This document shows, in pieces, positions 10,871-22,036 of a stretch of DNA of 64,000 nucleotides. A model generated the notes under the pieces. It worked only from the letters and a program-made list of their open reading frames with translations, was not told where the DNA came from and did not search any database. Source of the DNA: Rhyzopertha dominica (Eukaryota; Arthropoda; Insecta; Coleoptera; Bostrichidae); NCBI GenBank assembly GCA_025024175.1, contig QCXZ01000137.1, positions 4,030,001-4,094,000 on the forward strand. Reading direction: 5' to 3'. Made by a program: the position numbers and the translations under genes. Every line of letters starts with the position of its first letter. Within the stretch, counting starts at the first letter, position 1.

Positions 10871-11878
10871 TTAGAGGTTGATAGTTGCTGCAGGAACTAG
10901 TACCAGTGTACTAGTTCCCAGCAGGCACTAGATGAACTAGTTCCTTGTTCAACGCGGAACTAGTTCCTCCGGAACTAAACTGTATAAAATGATCACATTC
11001 GTTCGGGGATTTCGGATCTAGGAACTAACGGACAGCGGTTCAAATAGTTCGTACATACATAGTACCTTTGTTCACGTAGTGAGTATGGGAGCCACAACCG
11101 CCAAGTTTCCATGGTCTGGGACTGGGATCTTAACAATCAACAAACGATTTGATTTGTGCGGAGCATGCTTGCTAGATTGCACAACTAAACAGAAGTAAAA
11201 AAATTTTTGGTCAAATATATATGGGGTAATACTTTTATTATACTTTTTGGCAGTTGGTGGTAACTATCATCTTTATCTGGCAATCCTGATTATGTATTTA
11301 ATGTATCAGTAAAGCATGTTTTGCATTTGTTTCTAAAGTTCTTGTAATAAACAAGCTGTAGATGATAACACCTGAAATGTTGATTAATTTCTTTGTTTAT
11401 GCCTACATGAAGCATTTAGGGGTGCTTACTCCGACAAGTGCTCCTGTCGGAGTAAATGATATGCACAGCTATGAGCCTTTATATGTTTTGACCCGGCAGC
11501 TGTAATAATAAACAAATTGTTGGTGGGCTGTACCTTCGATACAACCGCAATTTAAACGTGATGTATTATAGAAAGACTTATGACTTTTTTAAAATATTTT
11601 TCAGTATTTATATTTCGTTATTTACTATAATAATACGAACAACTTTCAATTTTGCGTTAACAAATCTAATATATAGTTCTTTGTCGCACCTTGTACGCGT
11701 TACGGTGCTAAATAGGCTTCTAGCTCCGGCGCCAGCAAGGGATAAAGGACACAGTTTTTGCGTGAACCGTTTACCGGTCTACCGTCTACACCATTATAAT
11801 ACGTGACACAAAGTTACGTCCAGGAACTAAAGGAACTAAGGAAGTAGTTCCCTTCAAGGTACTAAATGTCCCACCTCT
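10871..11878. mobile_element. hAT-like non-autonomous element with GGAACTAGTTCC arrays
   Basis: An exact 8-bp direct duplication ACTGCGAG flanks it (10863-10870 and 11879-11886), which is the hAT signature. The ends contain AGAGGT and its complement ACCTCT. Within ~110 bp of the left end the palindromic motif GGAACTAGTTCC or a half of it recurs at least five times, and again near the right end (11822-11850). Such subterminal repeats usually bind the transposase. The interior (11040-11800) has no long frame, so it depends on another element. Confidence 0.82.
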
Positions 11879-11886
11879 ACTGCGAG

Positions 11887-12147
11887 TGGTCCAATAATTC
11901 AATATTTAGGGTAGATAAATACTCGTTTGTTCTAGCCGCTGTATGAGCTCGATAATTGTCATTATGAAGGATGATTCTTCCTTTTGTTCGCTTTACTATA
12001 ACAGCCTGAAATACTTGTGGCAAGCAAACTGTAGTATACCATTCGGAATAACCCTACTACTATCCTCTAGAACTATAGTTGACACATGCCCAGTAATTCC
12101 AAAAAATGTTGTTGCTTTCACATCAATCGAATCCCAAGAGCTGCCCG
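11887..12147 (-). pseudogene. mariner transposase middle fragment
   Basis: The minus strand gives a short open stretch (SWDSIDVKATTFFGITGHVS) embedded in broken frames. It sits between two nested insertions and lies in the expected order for the host mariner. Identification rests mainly on position and orientation. Confidence 0.5.
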
Positions 12148-13410
12148 AATTGGGTATTTGCCATGTATTTATTTTATATTTTATTAAATTGCATATTAAT
12201 AGGTAGCATCTAATCCACAAAACAGCTGTGACAAGTTATAAATTCGAAAAAATGGATCGTAAGGTGTATTTGTAATATTAAAAAAAGTGAATATTTAAAG
12301 GGACCGCCAAAACGCGAACATATTGGTCGTGACGTCAGGTGTCTTGTAATTGGCCGCTTGTTTACATCTGGGGTCAGCGCGTCACGCTGTTGTTTGCGTT
12401 CATTTTATGGTAAGCGAATTAAAATACGCCAAGAAGAAGTGAAATACTTATGAGTTATGACTTTTGAAGGCATGTTCATTGTTATGGAACTTGTGTACAG
12501 CGACAAGCGGTTCAACGCGTTGGAGATAAAGAACGTAAAAGCAACAGCATAAGTGAACTTTTTTATCAAATTAACGTAGCATTGATAGTTTGATTACATT
12601 GGGTTATTGGAAACATACTATTTGTAAATATAAAAATGTAAGAATCAAAAATGTACCCCAAACTTGACATCTATTTTAGAGGTCAGAATAAATATAAGTT
12701 GCCATTTATTTTCGGGGCTCTTGCGGCTCGTTTCCGGTCTGGCTAACAGTGGAATATATAAGGAACAACGTCGCTTTTTATTATAACATTTTCCTATATC
12801 AATTTAAAACGTATATAATTTTTCATATCCCCTTCATGCTATAACAAAGTGAAAACTGAATGGTAAACACTTATAACCCCAAAAAGAATAATAAAACTTA
12901 CAGTAAGAATTAAGATGATCTTCACAACAGAAAAACAATTTCCGCATATCACGTCTAGGAAGCTTAAACAACTTTTTCATACATTGATAATCTCTAGGAA
13001 CGGTTACAAAAATTTTGTTAGCTGTACTGACTGAAGTAGTTTTATAACCATGTACTAAACATCACTTGTTTTGTTTTCTATGCAGAATAGATGCTTGTAA
13101 AACTACACAAATCACTTTTTGGTGCGACCTCTTACACCGCCCTTTCAATAAACACCACACAAAAGCTTTTCCAATATAAGAATGATACTACACCATTAAA
13201 CAGCACGCTCCTCTGTAATGTTTACATGACACTTGATGTCACGAGTTGAATAACCTTGGATAGAAGCGTTTTGGTGGTGACTCCTAAGATTCGACCTGGA
13301 ATTGTCTACCTACAAATATTTGTTTTGTTTTTTCTAACATGGCGTACGATATATATGCACTTCAAAATTCATTTTACATAATTTTCAAAAAAAAGTGATA
13401 ATACCCAATT
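12148..13410. mobile_element. THAP element family 2, copy A (P-like, non-autonomous)
   Basis: It is a 1263-bp element nearly co-linear with 61672-62953. Its ends are AATTGGGTATT and the inverse AATACCCAATT. A second, subterminal inverted repeat contains CCGCCAAAACGC and a CRE-like GTGACGTC near both ends. I see no clear target duplication. The minus strand carries a THAP zinc-finger exon (12900-13117). THAP domains head the transposases of P and Kolobok elements; P-like is my inference. It interrupts the mariner at 10577-13850. Confidence 0.75.
12900..13117 (-). pseudogene. decayed THAP zinc-finger exon
   Basis: On the minus strand, KVICVV supplies the first Cys of a THAP finger, but the second Cys is lost. 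After a stop, the frame resumes with ANKIFVTVPRDYQ, a match to the F..VP box, then KKLFKLPRRDMRKLFFCCED followed by H, the distal Cys-x2-His pair. A THAP domain binds transposon DNA as a C2CH zinc finger of about 90 residues. Here only the finger survives, with a missing ligand and a stop, so it cannot fold normally. Confidence 0.7.
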
Positions 13411-13574
13411 ATTCGCTCCGTAACATGCCGATTTTCTTCAACCATGCGCCGAACTAGAGCGACGTTTTCTTCAGTAGCAGCAGTCTTTTGCTTAGGGGTT
13501 CGACATTCGTCTTTTAGATGAAGCCGACTTCGCTGAAATTCGTTGTACCAACGTTTTATTGTAACTAACGACAC
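13411..13574 (-). pseudogene. mariner transposase N-terminal fragment
   Basis: The minus-strand frame begins SLVTIKRWYNEFQR and continues KTAATEENVALVRRMVEENR and HVTE. This is the second helix-turn-helix and linker of mariner transposases, which recognise the terminal repeats. It is cut off at 13410 by the nested THAP element. It lies about 280 bp inside the right end of the element. Confidence 0.8.
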
Positions 13575-13852
13575 GAATTTATGCCTAGTAGGTGCTTCAT
13601 TTCGTTAAAACATTCTTGGCGGCTTAATCTACTCTTGAAATTGTCAAAATTTATGCACGATAGTGCTCTTTATTGAATTCCATAATGTTTGCTGCAGTCA
13701 ATTGATTAAACTTCGGTATTATTAAAACGATATTTTTGAATCCTTACTGGCACTGAGCTTATGAAATACAAGGTAAAAATGTCAGATTAAAATATATGTC
13801 AAAATATCACAGCCTGTTAGTGAGGCTTAACAGAAAAAGATTACCCCTCGTA

Positions 13853-14351
13853 TTAGAAAATTGTTGTTAAAAAACTGGTATTTTTGACCTTAAACCCGCT
13901 GTTCCCCCAGTCATACTCACACGCCACGATCAACACTAACGAGATTTTAATTCCTCCGTGATTGTTTTTTCTCCTCGATAAAAATAAATGATCATTTGAT
14001 GCAATCAAACCCAGTTAAGCCGGGAGTTATGATAGACAAATACGTTCGGTACCATTATTTACAGTCAATTAGGCGATCCCGATGCAGGTCTATTAATAAA
14101 TCATGCTGGGACGGCCATCCCCTCTTGTTTACGGAAGGGGTTGGAGGGCCCCTATATCGCAAACGAAGAAACGAGTTATGTTACAGAGAAATGCTTCCTG
14201 GATGAAATATGTTCGCTAATGTGCTCCAGATGCGAAGGGAGTTATTTGAAAGTGATTGATTTTGTTTGATTTCGGAGGGCTCGGCAGAGATAAGTGTGTT
14301 AGATGTTTGGTTTTGCTGAATATCACTGCGCACATAAACAAGGAAATGTTA
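13853..14351. other. no recognisable feature
   Basis: Moderately AT-rich interval without recognisable coding sequence. Confidence 0.4.
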
Positions 14352-14525
14352 CTAAATTAAGTGTTGGAAATGGGCCCCTTCGGCTTCAATACAACCGTTT
14401 AGCCGCTTCATCTTTGAACTACGCACTTTACCAAAAATACCTGTAGTATTTTTTATTGTCACGTGGGTTAATGATTCTATTTCGTAGATCCTCTTCACTT
14501 TCAATAGGAGTTTTGTATGCGAACG
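14352..14525 (-). pseudogene. mariner (DD41D-like) transposase C-terminus
   Basis: The minus strand encodes SLTHVTIKNTTGIFGKV and RLNGCIEAEGAHFQHLI, the usual tail of DD41D-type transposases, followed by a stop. It continues at 16271 after the nested hAT element: the duplicated CTTTAAGG marks both junctions. Confidence 0.75.
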
Positions 14526-14533
14526 CTTTAAGG

Positions 14534-16262
14534 CATGGGCGTACCGAAGGGGGTGGGGCAAGGGGGGGCAGATTGTTCAACTAACTACTATTATATGGAA
14601 TCACCTCAGAATCTGTCATATATACGGTGATAACTCTAACTTTTGTACCAAATTTCTAAATTCACGTTTCATTATTTTAACAATTAATAAAAAAAACAAA
14701 AATCCATCCGAACTCACGTTTATGAAAGTCGATTTATTTAACATAAGTTTTAGGAATCCAGTGAAAGCATTATCAGCACGAATTAAAACCCGGTGTGTTG
14801 TTAAAAATGCAATTAAATATATTTCAGTTTATTTAAATGAAGCTTAATTTGGTTAAAATATTAAGTAGTCGGTTAATTTTTTAGAGCAATGCACTGGCGA
14901 TCTAAGAAGGTTGGCTTGACGCATAATGCTGAGGCATTTGTCATTCTGAGTTTTGATAATGTTAGTTATCCATCGAGTCTCTTTCTCTGGGGAGTAAAAA
15001 TCTTTAGCTTAGCTTTTAACTTAAATTTCTAATCCTTCTATTGTGAGAATTTGAAACTGTACCAAAAGCGCATCGGTTAATGCATTTGTGGTGGCAAATT
15101 GTGGTCCTATTAGTAGAACTTTTAAGGTGAAATTTATGTTCCTTTGGTACTTCTTATATCATTATACATTATGTGGATCACGGATCTCTATTCTCCCAAA
15201 TAACATGTATCGACTCATTTTTTGTTAAACGCGAGAGCGATGTAACTGATTGCGCCTCACCTAACTGAGTTCATCAATAACGGAATTCGTAATAAAGAGG
15301 CTTTGTATGATCAGTGTACATAGAAAACATATAAATAGTTTGGGTCTTTATTTCACAGAAGATGTTTTAAGTCACCTTGCAGAAAATCCACGAAGATTAT
15401 TCATGGAATAAATATTTCATTAATTACTTAATTACCTATATCTTATAAACGTTTATTATTTCTATTTATGTTGAATTATACTCTACAGGACGTTCCTGCT
15501 TTGCCCCTCCATAAACCAAAAGCTGGGTACACCCATGGAGGCAGATAAATGCGATTATTGTGAAATGTAGGTTCTTATGAGATCGTTGAATAAATGTTCT
15601 ATTAAAAATTTCACTAATCATGTTTGCTTATCTCGTGATATTTATCTTGAACAAGAATCGATGGAAAGCGTCTTTTGGATGGTTTACGGTATTCTGCTGG
15701 CATATTCGTTTGAACATGTAATGCATTGCATTAGAGATCATTAATTTAAACCTTATGTTCGGAAGTATTTGTGTTTTCTTTTGATTTATAAATGTAAGTT
15801 AAACTGGCTTAATCATTTTGTTGCATCTTCAGTAAGCTAATATAGTTCTTGTGGCGATCATCCAAAACAAATACCAGGACATTCCAAAGCCAAGTGAGCA
15901 ACTGTCTGTTCCTCGGCACCACATCTATCACATCGAGAAGTTTCTTCGACTCTTCACTGAGTCAGATTTCAGTACAAATTCTGTTCATATTGCTCATTTT
16001 TGTTAAACGTGAGAGCGATGCAACTGAATGCGCCTCACTTAACAGAATTCATCAATAACGGAATTAGTAATAAAAGGGCTTTGTATAATCAGTTTACGTA
16101 GAAAACATATAAATAATTTAGGTCTTTATTTCACAGAAGATACATTAATTACTTAAATACCTATATCTTATAAACATTTATTATTTCTACTTACGTTGAA
16201 TTACACTCTACAGAACGTTCCTGCTTTGCCCCCCTCTAAACCAAAATCTGGGTGCGCCCATG
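14534..16262. mobile_element. hAT-like non-autonomous element with duplicated 3' end
   Basis: Exact 8-bp duplications CTTTAAGG lie at 14526-14533 and 16263-16270. The ends are CATGGGCGTACC and the inverse, GGTGCGCCCATG. The right ~265 bp (15997-16262) recur as an internal direct repeat at about 15217-15536, which itself ends in a near-complete terminus CTGGGTACACCCATGG. A LINE-derived scrap lies between the two. There is no hAT transposase. It is inserted in a mariner transposase pseudogene. Confidence 0.88.
15850..15962 (-). pseudogene. LINE C-terminal zinc-knuckle scrap
   Basis: The minus strand reads CDRCGAEEQTVAHLALECPG, matching the C-x2-C...ET-x2-H-x4-C knuckle found at the C-terminus of many insect non-LTR retrotransposon polyproteins. 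It is about 110 bp long and enclosed within the hAT element. Confidence 0.55.
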
Positions 16263-16270
16263 CTTTAAGG

Positions 16271-16740
16271 TGTCCCCAGGCGAGCGAGGGGGCCATGGTT
16301 GTGAACCTGTACTCCCAATCCAGCGATGTAATTTTATGGTAATTTTAATCCAAAAATTGCCGCGCCATACACTAAAGTGCGGTGGAGCCCTGTCCTGCAT
16401 CTACCACATACGCAATTTTTCCATAACTGGAACTTCTTCTAAAAGTCCAGGTAAATCAAATTCTAAAAACCTTCAGTATTCTTCTCCATTAAGTCTAGGT
16501 GGAAGAAAATGAGGCCCAATGAGATGCTTACCCACAATTCCAACCCAAATATTAAACAACAACTGCTTTTTAAATTATTTTCTATTAAGCCGTGCAGATT
16601 GTTTTGACCTGGATTCGACACAGTTTCCCAATGCTTGTCGCTCCTCAGGATGGTAATATTGTCGCCATAGCCTTTTAAGGGATACATCATATCCAAAATT
16701 TCTGTCTTTGTATGACTCTTGCTCTCGAAGTTAATAATCG
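16271..16740 (-). pseudogene. mariner (DD41D-like) transposase catalytic fragment
   Basis: Broken minus-strand frames give FNIWVGIVGKHLIGPHFLP, a degraded Q-DGAPPH-like second Asp region and WIG...PPRSPGD before the hAT junction. The Asp of the SPD motif region is altered. It is the upstream part of 14352-14525. The first Asp region and N-terminus are missing, so it is truncated near 16740. Confidence 0.65.
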
Positions 16741-16859
16741 AAATGAGTGGTATGAAATCATATTACTAGCAGAATCAATTCTTTTGTTGTGGCTTAAATT
16801 ATTGCTAATTTACGAGGGAAGATCATTAATTACTGTCCCTGACATAGAAAGACACACAA

Positions 16860-17790
16860 CATGAAAATAATTATATGTTTATTTTTCGACTTAGTCACCT
16901 TGAACTTCGATGCATTTGGTCCAACGATGTTCCAATGCTCTGATTCCTCTAGAAAAGAATTCTTGTGGTTGGTCCTCTAATCAGTCGTTTACTGCTGTCA
17001 TCACTTGATAATCATCGTCATATCTGGTCCAACGTAGATATTCTTCCAATTTCGGAAATAAGAAGTAATCGCTGGGAGCTAGGTCTGGCGAATACGCAGG
17101 GTTTTCGTGCAATTAAAATCCTGCGACGTGAATAGCATTCATTGCAATATGTCTTTTGTGTACAGGAGCGTTGGTCTTTCCCCAATTTTCGCAAAAAATT
17201 GTGGCCATATTTTTACTAGCAGAGGACACAACTCGAAATTTTTGTGGTGGAGGAGAATCTTTGTGATGTCACTCCATACTCTGTTTTTTTGACTCTGGGT
17301 CAAAGTGGTGGACCCATGTTTTGTCAACAGTTACAAATCGAGAGAGAAACTCATTCGGGACTGCTGAAAACTGGCTTCAGACTGAAGGAGTCTCGAACGT
17401 TTCTGATCAGGCGTTAACATTCTAGCGACCCTGCATGCAGATACTTAACTTTTTAAGACCTAAAATATCTGTTAATATTTTTTTCTATTGTGCCATATGG
17501 AAAGTCTATAATTTCAGCTATCCAATGAATAGTCATTCGCCTATCTGCCATTACCATGTCATGTACACGATTAACATATTCCTGAATAGTAACAGTTACT
17601 AGTCGTTCTTTGCATGTTCACACGTTTGTCTTCCCAATTTAAATTCTCTAGACAAATTTTTTACCACTTGGTAAGAAGAAGCGCTCTCACCTAATGCACC
17701 TACCATATCTTCATGAATTTCTTTTGGCGACCACCTTTTCTTTTGCAAATATTTTATAACTGTGCGTAAATTCTAAATTATTTTAACAAA
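16860..17790 (-). pseudogene. DD34D-type mariner transposase, heavily decayed
   Basis: Minus-strand segments in order: LQKKRWSPKEIHEDM and SYQVVKNLSREFKLG (N-terminal helix-turn-helix), RRMTIHWIAEIIDF, KTWVHHFDPESKKQSMEW (first Asp region), HKDSPPPQKFRVVSSA, NPAYSPDLAPSDYFLFPKLE (third Asp region, with the mariner YSPDLAPSDY signature) and RALEHRWTKCIEVQGD near the C-terminus. Several frameshifts and stops separate them. The middle part holding Asp 2 appears deleted: the text jumps from the strand after HKDSPPP to NPAYSPDL. Terminal repeats were not identified. Confidence 0.8.
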
Positions 17791-18845
17791 TAACGAATGA
17801 CAAGACTGGTATTGAACAAGTATCACAATAAATAAATAAACTTTTAAGATGTCAAAGTAAAGTAAGTTAGTTCTGGTATTGCATTTTACGATCGCATAAA
17901 AACTGTTCATCTTTCATGATGTTTACAAGATAACACAGTATCTTTAAAAAGGCTGATATTTTTTTTGGATAGCCATCGGTATTAAAATGATATTGCCCTT
18001 TTGTTTTACGGCATAGTACTCGCACGAGTCTTTTAGCCGCATAATCTTCGGTGAGTTATAGTTCCGTTGACCTACACCCTTGAGTCATAAATAACGTAGG
18101 TTTATGTATTAGCCTGTGTCAGTGTGTACACCTTTACGGTTTCTAGTACGCATAAAAATAACTTTCTGTCGGGATGCCCTTTGTCGTAACTGCCGCGTCA
18201 TAACGAGATGTGAAGATTGTAATACGGGGTGCAAGGCTGTAAATAAATATTTGAAAAGGTTTCAGAACTGTTAACGCATAAGTTTTTTTGGTCACTTTCG
18301 GCAGTAAAATGATGAGATATGTGGTAATAAGCTTTCGTTGTATCGCATACTGAGAAGCGGTTGTAATTTTTGTCATAAATGTACTAATCCTAGGTAGGTT
18401 GGTTTTAATTTCAGGAATTTTTAATAGTGCTGAAGAGCAACAAATGATAGTGAGGGGTTATACGCCATCTAACAGAAGAGAGTATAAATTTTAACCACTT
18501 GTAGAACTCGCCAAATTTATTATGTACCATTTATTTGAAATGAAATAATCGAGAAAATATGTAATGCTTTTGCTGACTATTTTTTTCTGTTGTTTTTAAA
18601 CCGTCTAATTCTAACTAGAATGTTTTTGTCGCAGATCAGATATTTCTATGACGAATTTAATATATCCATTTATTCTAGTTGCGATGTAATTATTGCTAAT
18701 ATGACTATTTTATTAGAGAATGTGCTAGTTACTTAATTAATTTTTGTTATATAATAAATCTGTGAGAGGGGGTGTTTCAAAAAAGTTTGGAAAAAGAAAT
18801 ACTCTGCGAATACAACTTAATAGCCTGTTTAACTTTCCCTAATAT
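17791..18845. other. no recognisable feature
   Basis: AT-rich; the frame at 18143-18376 shows no family resemblance. Confidence 0.4.
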
Positions 18846-19112
18846 TTAAAATTCTTTTATCACATGATGCACACAGTTAGACCAACCATTTGCTGTGATT
18901 TTCGCAACCTCTTCCTGGATAATTTGTATGGTGCTATCACTAAATTTTGTCTTTAGAACCTCCAAGAATTGTTTCGTTGTATAACATTCCTCAAAATATA
19001 GGTCATGTTTTAAAAGAAAATCTTTGATTTCTTCTTTAGCAGAAGACGTATTTGGATTTTTTTCAGTTTGAGCAGAACGATAAGACGCTTTGCCTAATAC
19101 AATTGGTAGCAC
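18846..19112 (-). pseudogene. divergent DDE transposase fragment, internally deleted
   Basis: An 88-codon open frame related to the proteins at 25370-26442 and 26581-27249. It reads LGKASYRSAQTEKNPNTSS, where the family has a DNA-Y-HS second-Asp motif: the Asp is Gly here. Next come KHDLYFEECYTTKQFLEVLKT, then a jump directly to SDSTIQIIQEEVAKI and NGWSNCVHHVIKEF. The third catalytic segment (LPPY...NP-ELIW) is deleted in frame. It is catalytically dead and lacks its N-terminal half. Confidence 0.7.
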
Positions 19113-19560
19113 TTTATTCTCAAACTAATTTTCAAAAATTTCAGCCGTTATACTTTCATCCTCCATATTTTTAGCAGATAGAAATAATGCATCCCCCACC
19201 TATCGCCGTTCCGAAATTCGCGGAGATTCCATAAGCACTTGGCATTTATTTATTTTGTTACAATGAAACTCCATTGTTCTTAAAAAATTACGTAAACTGT
19301 CCTCACAGCAGTTAATTTTTAGCTGTTTTAATTTTCTTCTGTAATTCTTCAACTGTCAATACAAAACTGTGTGTTTAGCTTCAGGTAAATGATTATGATA
19401 ACGTTTAGTGTACATCATTTTCAACATTATTGTCAAATATATCGTTTAACAACAAATAATTAAACGTTGAAAACTGATCCATTATGCCCTACGTGGATTG
19501 AATCTTGAATTAATTCTTGTAAAATAACTTCACCGAGGTAAATCCACAATACATATATTT

Positions 19561-19600
19561 AGGTAAAACGCTTTCGGCTAAAATGCCATCATCAGTACCA
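19561..19600 (-). ncRNA. hammerhead-like ribozyme motif, Penelope type
   Basis: On the minus strand, GGTA is followed by an intact CTGATGA box (19595-19589), a hairpin TGGC-ATTTTA-GCC, then GAA (19575-19573), AGCGTTT and TACC. GGTA and TACC can form stem I. The region between GAA and the expected cleavage base has one extra base compared with the ACGT of Penelope hammerheads. No coding sequence of a Penelope element is recognisable nearby, so this is probably a solo terminal repeat. Confidence 0.5.
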
Positions 19601-20698
19601 TATAATAAATTATCGGAAAAATTATGACATTGTCAAAATTAAATTTTTTATTTTTTAAAAATTCATAATTAGTGCTGTGTGATTGTGTTGAAATATAGGT
19701 ATATGAAGATATTTGACCATTGTCTCATTTGACCTTATTATAATCTTTAGAAATCATAGTTTTAAAACCCTTGCTTTGGGTTTTACTACGTTAGCCACTT
19801 GCTTATGATGCAATACTTTTTAGAGTTTGACTGCGATTTTCAGTAACATTTCGTTGGTCATGTTTCCAAGAATTGTAAGAATTTATTCTTTCATACCGAT
19901 ATTTTCAGTATTTAAAAAGTTGATATAGTATATTAAATTCTACGTAATATCTGAACATTGATGACGTAATATAATGTAAAAGAGTGTAAGATTTATGTAA
20001 GAATATGTCATTGCGCTTATATTTAATTCCTATGTATCTTAATCGAATTAATCGTTTTGGGAATTGCAGTTAAACTTTTAGTTGAGCCACCATTGTTTGT
20101 TTGCACATAGCGTTTAGTATTTAAAGAAGTCCTGACTCTTGTAGTTAAGCAACCCAATAAATAATTTTTTTAGCAAATTTAGGCTACTTTAATACCAGCT
20201 ACAGAGATACATGTGTTTCAAGCTCACATATACATAATACAAAGTCCAACATGTAACATCATCCCTGTACCAACTATTTCAATTACATTTCCAATCGTTT
20301 CATTGCTCTATCCACTACAAAATACCACGTTTTGAAATCCTATCAACTAATTCTATCATAATTAATTGCTATGGCTGTGATGTTGACAATCCGGCCCCAA
20401 TTCCATTAGATACACCGTCTCTCTCGATTGTCGATACGGTGCATCATAGCCAGATGAAGAATGAAGCCATGGTTCCAATTACGATCAGCGGAGCGTGGAT
20501 ATATCAGTGCAATTTTCCACTCGCCCGGTCATATTGCCTGAGGGAAAACTGGGGGGTTCATAAATAAATTTCATCGGCTATTTTTTTGTTGGGAGATATA
20601 AGGTTTGTTCTTTAAAAATATAGGTATGCAGGATGCTGGAAATAATTCGACGTAGATTTCGTTGTATTACTTATCTGGCATTGCAGATGGTCGTGGTA
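19601..20698. other. no recognisable gene
   Basis: AT-rich. Part of it may be the body of a Penelope-type terminal repeat linked to the ribozyme motif just upstream, but I could not define ends. Confidence 0.35.
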
Positions 20699-20979
20699 TA
20701 CAGGGCGGCTACAAAGTATGGAACCAGCAGGAAATTTCAGGTTCAGTTCGACCGATTTTTCTGAGATTGTACATGGGCCTATGGATAATTAAATTGCATT
20801 TTCTGGAATTTTTTCAACTTCGTGTCAACTTCGTTTCCGAGAGATGGGCGCAAATTGCATTNTTTAAATAGGGAGGGGNGGTCGAAAGGAACATCATTGA
20901 AAAGGATATTTTTCCTGATTTCAAAAATGTATCACACTTGTACAATNTATTGTTTCTGAGTTGACAAAAGGTAAATACA

Positions 20980-22030
20980 ATAATTGAGCTTGACAAAGAA
21001 CGACAAGAATGAATTTTTTATCGCTAGGGAACAGGCGAATAAGTTTTGGCATAACGTGTTCGCACAAGACCTGTAAATACTTAACCGCATTCAAATTTCC
21101 ATGGAGGCCCAATAATGTGCTCACTGATACCACACTAGGCATTCACCTTCTGAGGGTGTTGTGTGTGGACTTGTTCCATCCAATGTGGATTTGTGTCCGA
21201 GAAAAATCTCCAATTATATCTATTCACATTACCATTGAGGCAAAACGTCGCTTCATTATAAAACATAATCAAATTTAAAATGTTTCTTTCTTCATCTATC
21301 ATATTCATAGCAGTTTCGCAAAATTCTATCCTACGATCGAAATCATCTTATTTCAGTTATTCTTGTAATAAGTGAATTTTGTATGGATAAAACTTCTCTT
21401 TTTTCAAAAATTTTTTAACAAACTTTTGCTAATTAGGTGAGTGAGAGCACGCTGTTGTACGGAACACTTGGAATTCTCTTGCACATCTAAAAAGACATTC
21501 AAGCTCCTTTCCTCACTCATAGCAACCTTTGGAGGTCCTGGTTTTTAACGATTTTTAACACCGCCGGTTTCGTCAAAACGTTGCAATGTTAATACCAGTC
21601 ACGAGGAAAATGGAGACACTCGAAGTTTTTCTATATCAACGATCTTGTGGTATTTTTTGATATGCGTCTAACTCATGTACTTTTTTCACGGAAAGAAGTA
21701 TAATTCAACGTAAGATTGTAGTTAATACCTTTAAAATCACTCGCTTTAATCCAGACAAATTTGCATACTTCCTAAATTCGTTCACCTAAAAGGACATTCT
21801 AGCTGTTTTCACCACTCGTAGCAACCTTTGGACGTCCTGGTTTTTGACCTATGCACCTATGGTTTCGTCAAAATATTGCAATGTTTTAATAATTGTTGAT
21901 CCGGTAATTGGTTCACGATCTTCATGATTCGCATTGTAGAGTGCACCTACTTCCGAATAACTTAGCCTTATATCTCCATAACCAATCATAATCAAAATTT
22001 CAATGCGATTATGTTCAGTTAAATGAGGTT
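20980..22030 (-). pseudogene. family B mariner transposase
   Basis: Read on the minus strand from 22030: LTEHNRIEILIMIGYGDIR and SYSEVGALYNANHEDREPIT (N-terminal domain), then phenylalanine/Asp-rich RRIEFCETAM, NEATFCLNGNVNRYN (first-Asp block, where SDE has become NE) and QHPQKVNAWCGI. A stretch of about 130 bp around 21490-21600 is duplicated imperfectly at 21780-21910. The catalytic region beyond the GI-G block is truncated by about 20960. Stops and frameshifts are frequent. The natural start codon was displaced by the THAP insertion, which supplies the first codons now open. Confidence 0.7.
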
Positions 22031-22036
22031 TTGCAA

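Larger units (their letters stand above)
10577..13850 (-). mobile_element. DD34D-type mariner carrying two nested elements
   Basis: The ends read CGAGGGGCGGTC at the left and its imperfect inverse TTACCCCTCG at the right, each next to TA (10575-10576 and 13851-13852). Minus-strand transposase pieces lie in the correct order: N-terminus at 13411-13574, middle at 11887-12147, C-terminus at about 10640-10860. The interruptions are a hAT-like element (10871-11878) and a THAP element (12148-13410). Without these insertions the mariner is about 1.0 kb, shorter than a typical 1.3 kb copy, so it was also internally deleted. Confidence 0.85.
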
